In this document: positions 5,411 through 11,450 of the stretch, one piece after another | Layout of the letters: the number at the start of each line of letters is the position of its first letter | Position numbering within the stretch: the stretch's first letter is position 1 | Source: Sediminispirochaeta sp. | GTDB taxonomy: Bacteria > Spirochaetota > Spirochaetia > DSM-16054 > Sediminispirochaetaceae | Length of the DNA: 11,450 nucleotides | Assembly (NCBI GenBank): GCA_011046055.1 | Contig: DSBN01000135.1 | Span: 1 to 11,450 of the forward strand | Reading direction: 5' to 3' | The notes under the pieces: model-generated | Told to the model about the DNA's origin: nothing | Databases searched by the model: none | The model's input: the letters and a program-made list of their open reading frames with translations, nothing else | Made by a program: the position numbers and the translations under genes

Positions 5411-7096
5411 CTACTCCCGAGTGAGCTTTCGATATTTGATCCGGTGGGGAATATCCGCGTCCTTTCCCAAACGGCGACGGCGATCTTCCTCGTACTCGCT
5501 GTAGTTTCCGTAGTAGAAGCGTACCTTGCTGTCGCCCTCGAAGGCAAGTATATGAGTAGCCAGACGGTCGAGAAACCAACGGTCATGGCTGATTACCAGT
5601 ACGCAGCCGGCGTAGTTGGCCAGCCCCTCTTCCAACGCCCGCATGGTGTTCACGTCGAGGTCGTTGGTCGGCTCGTCCAAAAGCAGACAGTTGGAACCGC
5701 TTTTGAGCATCATCGCCAACTGCACTCGGTTGCGCTCTCCCCCCGACAATACTCCGACCTTTTTTTGCTGGTCCGCACCCAAAAAGTTGAAGCGCGAAAC
5801 GTAACCCCGAGAGTGAATACTCCTTTTGCCCAGCTGGATCTCCTCCTTCCCATCGGAGATCATCTCCCATACCGTTTTCTTGGGATCCAGCTCTTCTCTC
5901 ATCTGGTCGACATGGGCCAACTGCACCGTCTCCCCGAGTCTGATTCGTCCGCGGTTGGGCTCTTCGGCTCCGGTGATCATCCGAAAAAGGGTGGTCTTCC
6001 CCGCTCCGTTGGGGCCGATGATCCCGACTATTGCCCCAGGGGGGATCGAGAAGCTCATATCCTCGACCAGGAGCTCCTCTCCGTAGCCCTTGGTCACCTT
6101 TTCAGCCTCAATGGCGATGTCGCCGAGTCTCGGACCCGGGGGAATGTAGATTTGGAGCTCCTTCTGCCGCTGCTCCTGATCCTGCTGCAGCAGCTCCTCG
6201 TAGGCGTTGATCCGAGCCTTGCTTTTGGACTGTCGGCCCTTGGGGCTCATCCTGATCCACTCCAACTCCTTCTGCAGGGTTCTCCGTCTCTCGCTCTCCT
6301 GCTTCTCCTCCAGCTCCAGCCGACGCTGCTTCTGCTCGAGCCATGAGGAGTAGTTGCCCCGGTAGGGAATACCCCGCCCCATGTCCAGCTCCAGGATCCA
6401 GCCGGCCACATTGTCCAGGAAGTAGCGGTCGTGGGTCACGGCGATGACCGTACCGCTGTACTGCTGCAGGTGGTGTTCCAGCCACTCCACCGACTCGGCG
6501 TCCAGGTGGTTGGTCGGTTCGTCCAAGAGCAGTATATCCGGCTGCTGGAGCAGGAGCCGCACCAGGGCTACTCGTCGTCGTTCACCTCCGGACAGACCAT
6601 CCACCAAACGGTCTTCGGGCGGACAGCGCAGCGCCTCCATGGCCAGCTGCAGGCGGGAGTCCAGATTCCAGGCGTCCAGTTGATCCAGCTGCTCCTGCAC
6701 GCTCCCCTGTCTCGCCAGGAGCTTCTCCATCTCTTCCGGTTCCATGGGTTCGGCGAAACGCTCGTTGATGCGGTCGTACTCGGCCAGGAGCTCGACTACC
6801 TCACGTACTCCCTCTTCGACGATTTCCCTTACGGTCTTGCCCGCTTCCAGGTGCGGTTCCTGCTCGAGGTAACCGACGCTGTAGCCGTCGGAGAGGACCG
6901 CCTCTCCTTCGTACTCTTTGTCCACGCCGGCCATAATCCGCAACAGAGAGCTCTTTCCCGCGCCGTTCAGTCCCAGTACTCCGATTTTCGCTCCGTAGTA
7001 ATAGGAGAGAGATATATCCTGCAGAACCTTTTTTTTGCCAAAGTTCTTGCCGACGCGCATCATGGAGTAGATGACTTTTTTCTCATCCTTCGCCAT
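5411..7096 (-). CDS. ettA: Energy-dependent translational throttle protein EttA (ABC-F)
   Basis: EttA is a soluble ABC-F ATPase that binds the ribosomal E site and gates the start of elongation according to energy state. The 561 aa compare with 555 in E. coli. Two ABC domains are complete: Walker A GLNGAGKSS (42-50) and GPNGAGKTT (361-369), signatures LSGGE (168-172 and 450-454), and Walker B with DEPTNHLD (192-199) and DEPTNDLD (474-481). An arm-like insert (about 95-140) and a basic linker around WIRMSPKGRQSKSKAR (280-295) mark the EttA subgroup. The start at 7096 is chosen because AAGGGG lies eight bases upstream and the protein then begins like EttA; the open frame continues upstream to 7309 but passes through promoter-like sequence. 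A separate promoter at 7149-7189 fits. There is no membrane domain, so it is not a transporter. Confidence 0.95.
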   Translation of the reverse strand: MAKDEKKVIYSMMRVGKNFGKKKVLQDISLSYYYGAKIGVLGLNGAGKSSLLRIMAGVDKEYEGEAVLSDGYSVGYLEQEPHLEAGKTVREIVEEGVREVVELLAEYDRINERFAEPMEPEEMEKLLARQGSVQEQLDQLDAWNLDSRLQLAMEALRCPPEDRLVDGLSGGERRRVALVRLLLQQPDILLLDEPTNHLDAESVEWLEHHLQQYSGTVIAVTHDRYFLDNVAGWILELDMGRGIPYRGNYSSWLEQKQRRLELEEKQESERRRTLQKELEWIRMSPKGRQSKSKARINAYEELLQQDQEQRQKELQIYIPPGPRLGDIAIEAEKVTKGYGEELLVEDMSFSIPPGAIVGIIGPNGAGKTTLFRMITGAEEPNRGRIRLGETVQLAHVDQMREELDPKKTVWEMISDGKEEIQLGKRSIHSRGYVSRFNFLGADQQKKVGVLSGGERNRVQLAMMLKSGSNCLLLDEPTNDLDVNTMRALEEGLANYAGCVLVISHDRWFLDRLATHILAFEGDSKVRFYYGNYSEYEEDRRRRLGKDADIPHRIKYRKLTRE

Positions 7097-7148
7097 TCGG
7101 TGTTCCCCTTTTCCGTAGTGAATTATTTGATCAAAATTGAACGGTATC

Positions 7149-7189
7149 AGTCTAAGGACCCTGTTGACTTTGTCAAGTCGTATTTTTTT
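7149..7189 (-). promoter_or_regulatory. Promoter for ettA-pfkB with upstream A-tract
   Basis: On the minus strand a perfect TTGACA (7171-7176) is followed by 16 bases and TAGACT (7149-7154). A run of seven A (7183-7189) just upstream of the -35 could act as an UP element. The start point would be near 7142, giving a leader of about 45 bases. A small inverted repeat, TTGAC-TTT-GTCAA (7164-7176), overlaps the -35 and might be an operator. No clear terminator for the suf operon was found in this 134-bp gap. Confidence 0.55.
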
Positions 7190-7230
7190 AACGTCCCGCC
7201 GGGGTGGTAGAGCTTTTTCCAAACTGCTGA

Positions 7231-7539
7231 CTATTCGTAGATGCCCAACTCCCACTTCACCTCTTCGCTGGCCATGGTCTTCGGATCCCAGGGCGGGGAA
7301 AAGACCCATTTCAGGTCAACTTCGGAAATATGAGAGTCCGCCAGCAGAGCTTCCTCCACGCTGCGCCCGATTTGAGGTCCGATGGGACACATGGGGCTGG
7401 TCAGGGTCATCTTCACATGCACGGTCCACTGCTCGTCCTGGTAGATCTCGTAGACCAGACCCAGGTCGACAATGGAGAAGCCGAGCTCCGGGTCGATCAC
7501 CGGCTCAATTTTCTCCAAGAGTTCCTCTCTGCTGTACAT
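7231..7539 (-). CDS. sufT: SufT / MIP18-family (DUF59) Fe-S assembly factor
   Basis: This is a small protein of the MIP18/DUF59 family, which helps mature or deliver iron-sulfur clusters. It has 102 aa. The family blocks are IDPELGFSIVDLGLVYEI (15-32), MTLTSPMCPIG (44-54) with conserved Cys51, and SPPWDPKTMASEE (81-93). The start at 7539 is favoured because TGATG joins the sufU stop to this ATG, with AAGGGG ten bases upstream; the frame stays open further up, but that stretch lies within sufU. It is the last gene of the suf operon. A general DUF59 assembly factor not dedicated to SUF is possible, but the translational coupling argues for SufT. Confidence 0.9.
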   Translation of the reverse strand: MYSREELLEKIEPVIDPELGFSIVDLGLVYEIYQDEQWTVHVKMTLTSPMCPIGPQIGRSVEEALLADSHISEVDLKWVFSPPWDPKTMASEEVKWELGIYE

Positions 7540-7964
7540 CAGCGCATCCCCTTCAACTGTTGCTCCACGGTGTTCCAGACCAAGAGGGCGCATTTGATCC
7601 GTACCGGGTACTTTTTCACCCCCGTCATCGCCTCCAGATCGGAAAGATCGTCGGAGAACTCCACCTCTTCATCGGTGAGCAGCATTTTTTTGAACCTTCC
7701 GATCCGTTCGATAGCCTCATCGATTGTGCAGCCTTCGAGAGACTCGCACATCATGCTGCTGCTGGCCATCGAGATCGAACATCCGTGACCGGTGTAGCTG
7801 ATCTTCGATATTTTGTCGCCATCCATCTGAGTGTATACGGTGATGGTATCGCCGCAGAGGGGGTTCTTCCCCTCCTCCTTGCTGGTGGCTTCGAGGTTTT
7901 CGAAGCGGTGTTTGGTAGATTTGTAGTGGTCCAACAGAATCTCTCGATACAGACTGTCGCTCAT
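7539..7964 (-). CDS. sufU: Fe-S assembly sulfur-transfer / scaffold protein SufU
   Basis: SufU is an IscU-like zinc protein that accepts persulfide sulfur from the cysteine desulfurase SufS and passes it to the SufBCD scaffold. It has 141 aa. Three conserved Cys are present: Cys37 in NPLCGD with Asp39, Cys62 in GHGCSISMASSSMM, and Cys125 in PVRIKCALLVW. The insert between the second and third Cys is the length typical of SufU rather than IscU. The start at 7964 overlaps the sufD stop (ATGA), and GGGAGGAGG in the sufD end is a strong ribosome site. SufS, its expected partner, is not adjacent in this operon. Confidence 0.95.
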   Translation of the reverse strand: MSDSLYREILLDHYKSTKHRFENLEATSKEEGKNPLCGDTITVYTQMDGDKISKISYTGHGCSISMASSSMMCESLEGCTIDEAIERIGRFKKMLLTDEEVEFSDDLSDLEAMTGVKKYPVRIKCALLVWNTVEQQLKGMR

Positions 7965-9214
7965 TTTTCCTCCTCCCGGTGGCGGGGCATTTTCCCCCGT
8001 ATCTCTTCTCTAAAGGCTCCGGCCAAAAGCTCCCTGGCCTCCTCAAAACTAATCCCTCGAGACTCCAGGTAAAACAGATCCTCCGCCGAGGGTTCGCTGA
8101 CCCCCGAAGCGTGGCTGCAGGAGACGTCGTTTTCCACGATCTCCAACTCCGGCAGCGATTCTACTCGGGCCTCCGGTCCCAACATCAGCGTCCGATGAGT
8201 CTCATGCCCTTCTGATCCTCGGGCTCCTCCGGGAATTTTCAAGGTTCCTACAAACAGGGACCTGACTCGACCGTCGAGTACCGAACGGCTCTCCACTTCG
8301 GTCTTGGTATGGGGGGAATACTGCTCAAAGACCACTTTTTGCCCGATAAAGCCATCCTCCATGGGTTCGAAGAGGCTATAATGCTCGGCCCGAGCGCGCT
8401 CGCCTTGCAGGGCGAAGCGGCTATCTAGAATTTTTGCACCTCCGTTTCGCATCTCCGTACCGAAATGCACTCGGCTCTCCTCGGCGAGATATCCCTTTTC
8501 AAAAACCGCCAGTGGGGCCGAATCTCCCTCATCCGCTCCGCCGACGTGCTCAAAGGTCCACAACAACTCGGCCCGCCGATGGACCAGAAAGACCACCTGG
8601 AGTACCGCCCCGCCGTTTTTGTGGAAAAGTCCTTCCAGGCCTCTCATCCGTAGGGATACATCGGCTCTGGTATCCTCGGCGACTTCCAGCAGAAGCAGCG
8701 GCAGGGATAGTGCGGACTGAGGGTCTTCGCCCGTTTCCGGATCGAGCTGCAGCTCCAGATTTCCCCTCAGACGTTCCCCCTTCGTGCCCCGCGGAGATTT
8801 GAGTCCGTAGAGGTAGATACTCGGACTGTAGGCCAGATTGACCGCGGAGAGCCGATTCTCCTCCACGTCATTGGCCCTGCTCAGCCGTCGATCCTGCCGC
8901 TCCTGCTCCCTCTGACGCCAGTATTCGAGGCTCCGCCCGACGATCGGATCCTCCTGAGCCGAGTCGGCTTCGACTTGGTGAAGGGTACCGTCACCGGTAT
9001 GAGTGAAGCGATAGTCGGCAAGCCGTCTCGGAGCCGTCGATTTTTCATCGTCCCGTTCCGCCTCTACAAGCCCCAGCAAGCTGTTCAGAGCTTCGACGGG
9101 ATACCGGCGCCAAGCCTCATCGGGGGCGCCGACCTGAGGCAAGCTCTGCAGCCGTTCTCGTAATTTTCGACGGTAGTCGGTGCTTTTCATATCTTGCTTT
9201 GTATCACTTTTCAT
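7961..9214 (-). CDS. sufD: Fe-S cluster assembly protein SufD
   Basis: SufD pairs with SufB and SufC in the cluster-building complex. The protein has 417 aa, a normal size. The C-terminal block is clear: NDVSCSHASG, then EDLFYLESRGISFEEARELL and an FREEI tail, as in SufB/SufD. The Cys-Ser-His group matches the region of the important His in E. coli SufD, though Ala follows where Gly is usual. The N-terminal half is poorly conserved and charged (WRQREQERQDRR), as often in SufD. The start at 9214 shares one base with the sufB stop (TGATG), with AAGGAG ten bases upstream. The frame is open for another 182 codons inside sufB, but that part is an alternative reading of sufB. A second ATG at 9190 lacks a good ribosome site. 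Confidence 0.93.
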   Translation of the reverse strand: MKSDTKQDMKSTDYRRKLRERLQSLPQVGAPDEAWRRYPVEALNSLLGLVEAERDDEKSTAPRRLADYRFTHTGDGTLHQVEADSAQEDPIVGRSLEYWRQREQERQDRRLSRANDVEENRLSAVNLAYSPSIYLYGLKSPRGTKGERLRGNLELQLDPETGEDPQSALSLPLLLLEVAEDTRADVSLRMRGLEGLFHKNGGAVLQVVFLVHRRAELLWTFEHVGGADEGDSAPLAVFEKGYLAEESRVHFGTEMRNGGAKILDSRFALQGERARAEHYSLFEPMEDGFIGQKVVFEQYSPHTKTEVESRSVLDGRVRSLFVGTLKIPGGARGSEGHETHRTLMLGPEARVESLPELEIVENDVSCSHASGVSEPSAEDLFYLESRGISFEEARELLAGAFREEIRGKMPRHREEEK

Positions 9215-10641
9215 CAGCCTACGGCTCCTTCCATTTCCATCTGGATCAATCGGTTCATCTCCACCGCGTACTCCATGGGCAGTTCCTTGGCGAACTCTTC
9301 GATGAAACCGTTGACTATCAGAAAGAGGGCGTCCTCCTCCTTTATCCCCCGGCTCATCAGGTAGAACAGCGCCTCCTCGCTGACCTTGCCTACACTGGCC
9401 TCGTGGGCCACCTGCACCTTTCGGTTCTCCTCGACGTCGATGGTCGGGTAGGTGTCGGAACGGGAGATGTCGTCGAGCAGCAGCGCGTCGCACTGTACGC
9501 TGGAGCTCACGTCGTAGGCGCCGGGCTTCACCTTGACCAAGCCCCGGTAGGAGCTTCGCCCCCCCTTTTGTGAAATCGACTTGGCGGTGATGCTGGAGGA
9601 GGTATGGGGAGCGTCGTGGATGATCTTCGCCCCGGCGTCCTGTCGTTGATTCTCGCTGGCGTAGCCGATGGAGATCACCCTGCCCCGAGCTCCGGAGCCG
9701 ACCAGGGCGACCGCCGGGTACTTCATGGTGGTCCTGGCGCCGAGGTTGCCGTCCATCCACTCGACCACCGCGTCCTTGTGGGCCACCGCCCGTTGGGTGA
9801 CCAGGTTGAGCACGTTGTTGGACCAGTTCTGAATGGTGGTATACCGGAGATAGGCCCCCTCCATGGCGAAGAGTTCGATCACCCCGGTATGGAAGGACTC
9901 CCGGGAGTAGACCGGCGCGGTGCAGCCCTCGATATAGTGTACCGAGGCCCCTTTGTCGGCGATGATCATCGTCCGCTCGAACTGCCCCATGCTCTCGGCG
10001 TTGATACGGAAGTAGGCCTGCAGAGGTATATCCACCTTGACCCCCGGGGGAATGTAGATAAAGCTGCCCCCGGACCAGGCCGCGGAGTTGAGGGCGGCGA
10101 ATTTGTTGTCCGTCGGGGGGACCAGGGTGGCGAAGTACTTCCGAAAGAGCTCTTCGTGCTCCTTGAGCCCCCGGTCGATATCGGAAAAGATCACCCCCTG
10201 CTTCTCCAGCTCCTCCTGCATATGGTGGTAGACCACCTCCGACTCGAACTGGGCGCTGGCTCCGGCGAGAAACTTCTTCTCCGCCTCGGGTACTCCCAGG
10301 CGGTCGAAGGTATCCTTGATATGCTCGGGTACGTCGTCCCAGTCGTTGTACTGCTTGTCCGTCGCCCTGGCGTAGTAGTAGAGCTCTTCGTAGCGGATAT
10401 CCTCAAAAACCGAACGGTCCATCCAGGCCGGATCGGGCATATTTTGGAAGGTCTCCAAAGCTCGTAGGCGGAAGTCCAGCATCCACTGGGGTTCTTCTTT
10501 GAGCCGGGAGATTTCACGAATGAGCTCCTCATTCAGACCGCGGCTCTTCTCGTCGAGGTAGTCCGTCTCGGCCTTGAAGCCGTAACGCTCCTCGTATTCG
10601 GCGTTGATTTTGCTCAAATGTTCTCTTCGCTGCTCGGTCAT
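9214..10641 (-). CDS. sufB: Fe-S cluster assembly scaffold SufB
   Basis: SufB is the main scaffold subunit of the SufBCD complex, where new clusters form. The protein has 475 aa (495 in E. coli) and is highly conserved throughout. YIEGCTAPVYSRESFHTGVIEL contains Cys240, the equivalent of E. coli Cys254 that receives sulfur. SSVQCDALLLDD contains Cys384. The next block reads SRSDTYP, so it lacks the Cys found in the E. coli-type CGAHT block, as in Firmicutes-type SufB as I recall them. VAHEASVGKVSEEALFYLMSRGI (411-433) is the core for SufD pairing. The start at 10641 has GGAGGAG seven bases upstream. It follows sufC after 20 bases and is coupled to sufD by TGATG. Confidence 0.96.
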   Translation of the reverse strand: MTEQRREHLSKINAEYEERYGFKAETDYLDEKSRGLNEELIREISRLKEEPQWMLDFRLRALETFQNMPDPAWMDRSVFEDIRYEELYYYARATDKQYNDWDDVPEHIKDTFDRLGVPEAEKKFLAGASAQFESEVVYHHMQEELEKQGVIFSDIDRGLKEHEELFRKYFATLVPPTDNKFAALNSAAWSGGSFIYIPPGVKVDIPLQAYFRINAESMGQFERTMIIADKGASVHYIEGCTAPVYSRESFHTGVIELFAMEGAYLRYTTIQNWSNNVLNLVTQRAVAHKDAVVEWMDGNLGARTTMKYPAVALVGSGARGRVISIGYASENQRQDAGAKIIHDAPHTSSSITAKSISQKGGRSSYRGLVKVKPGAYDVSSSVQCDALLLDDISRSDTYPTIDVEENRKVQVAHEASVGKVSEEALFYLMSRGIKEEDALFLIVNGFIEEFAKELPMEYAVEMNRLIQMEMEGAVG

Positions 10642-10661
10642 TGATACTCCTCCGTGCGGAA

Positions 10662-11414
10662 CTAGCGCAAAGCCGCTTCAAAGCCTTCGGTGTGGATCAT
10701 CCGGCTCAACTCGAGTCCGCCGCTGCGAACGATCTTCCCCGCCCGCATGATATGCACCGCATCGGGTTCGATATAATCGAGGACTCTCTCGTAATGGGTG
10801 ATTATCAGCAGCGACTGATGGGACTCTCTGGACTGGGCAATGTTTTGGAAAAGCAGTTTCAGCGCATCGATGTCCAGCCCCGAATCCGTTTCGTCCAGTA
10901 TGGCCAGTTTGGGCTGGAGGAGCTTCATCTGTAGGACTTCCATCCGTTTTTTCTCCCCGCCGGAAAATCCGTCGTTAATAAAACGACTCAGAAATGATTT
11001 GGGGATTTCCAGCTCGGTCATATGGGCCCGCAGCTCTTTTTGGAAGGCCCGGACGCTGATCTCCTCCCCACGATACGCCTCGACGGCCTTCTTCAAAAAG
11101 CTGGCCACCGCCAGCCCGGGAATCGCGGTGGGGTATTGGAAGGCTAGAAAGAGCCCCAGGCGGGCCCTTTCGTCGGCGGGCAGAGCCAAAAGGTCTTCAC
11201 CGGCGAAGGTCACCGAGCCTCCGCTGACTCGGTGCAGCGGATGCCCCATTAGCACGTTGGCCAGCGTCGATTTGCCCGAACCGTTGGTCCCCATTAAAAC
11301 GTGTACCTCCCCGGCGTCGATACCCAGGTTTAGGCCGTCCAGGATGGGGCTCTCCTCTTCGGTGGTACTATCGTAAACCGATGAACTGAGGTCTTTGATT
11401 GCTAATAACGACAT
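10662..11414 (-). CDS. sufC: Fe-S cluster assembly ATPase SufC
   Basis: SufC is the ABC-type ATPase of the SufBCD complex; ATP binding reshapes SufB-SufD for cluster assembly. It has 250 aa. Walker A is GTNGSGKST (42-50), with Thr in place of the more usual Pro. FSGGEKKR (150-157) is the signature, AILDE (171-175) Walker B, SGLD (178-181) the D-loop, and His207 the switch histidine. FAFQYP-like FLAFQYPTAIPG (89-100) is the Q-loop typical of SufC. GGAG lies six bases before the start. It is the first visible gene of the operon. Only 36 bases upstream are in the window; they are AT-rich (TAATAGTAAATAAAC) and could hold a -10 element, but promoter and regulator sites cannot be judged. Confidence 0.96.
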   Translation of the reverse strand: MSLLAIKDLSSSVYDSTTEEESPILDGLNLGIDAGEVHVLMGTNGSGKSTLANVLMGHPLHRVSGGSVTFAGEDLLALPADERARLGLFLAFQYPTAIPGLAVASFLKKAVEAYRGEEISVRAFQKELRAHMTELEIPKSFLSRFINDGFSGGEKKRMEVLQMKLLQPKLAILDETDSGLDIDALKLLFQNIAQSRESHQSLLIITHYERVLDYIEPDAVHIMRAGKIVRSGGLELSRMIHTEGFEAALR

Positions 11415-11450
11415 GTAGGACTCCAGATTTGTGTTTATTTACTATTAAAA

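Noticed and set aside
5030..6346. 438-codon open frame on the plus strand
   Set aside because: Shadow of ettA and the sugar kinase on the other strand; the protein lacks any family motif, while both minus-strand genes are clear.
7097..7309. N-terminal extension of EttA by 71 codons
   Set aside because: The extension reads through promoter-like sequence and the end of sufT and does not resemble EttA; the ATG at 7096 has a good ribosome site.
9215..9760. N-terminal extension of SufD by 182 codons
   Set aside because: It lies wholly within sufB in another frame and is Arg/Gly-rich with no SufD similarity; the TGATG start at 9214 is favoured.
10686..11414. SufC Walker A with Thr instead of Pro as a sign of inactivity
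   Set aside because: The changed position is variable in P-loops; the Gly, Lys and Ser/Thr that bind phosphate are all present.

Overview
This window carries ordinary bacterial housekeeping genes, mostly on the minus strand, with tight operon packing and a GC content that looks moderate. Nothing fixes the taxon. The HPr keeps both His15 and Ser46, and the ApbE-like protein has a relaxed lipobox ending in Ser-Cys. Together with a Gx-type membrane protein these would suit a spirochaete or a Firmicutes-like lineage, but this is a weak inference. No tRNA, rRNA, insertion sequence, phage gene or CRISPR array was seen.

Left part (1-1240): the first 260 codons of ilvB (acetolactate synthase large subunit) read leftward off the edge. 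The roughly 450 bp upstream hold a good promoter, a 63-codon leader ORF containing 15 Ile and 11 Leu codons, and a set of mutually exclusive RNA pairings. This looks like a branched-chain amino acid attenuation region and is the most interesting part of the window.

Next (1228-3768, minus): a three-gene unit of an ApbE-family probable lipoprotein with a degraded active site, an unrecognised 77-aa protein, and a Gx-family (heptaprenyl diphosphate synthase component I-like) membrane protein with an extra C-terminal membrane domain. The order resembles flavin or quinone-linked membrane redox loci, though the usual NusG-domain-II partner is not recognisable.

Middle (3820-5407): a plus-strand pair, HPr (ptsH) and a small cupin, diverges from the apbE unit. 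The cupin overlaps tail to tail with a PfkB-family sugar kinase. That kinase is the second gene of a minus-strand ettA-pfkB unit (7096-4505), which has its own promoter at about 7150-7190.

Right part (7231-11414, minus): a SUF iron-sulfur cluster operon in the order sufC-sufB-sufD-sufU-sufT. The last four genes are joined by overlapping stop/start codons. SufC is the ATPase, SufB and SufD the scaffold complex, SufU the sulfur-transfer or scaffold protein, and SufT (MIP18/DUF59) an assembly factor. The cysteine desulfurase SufS is not in the operon as far as the window shows.
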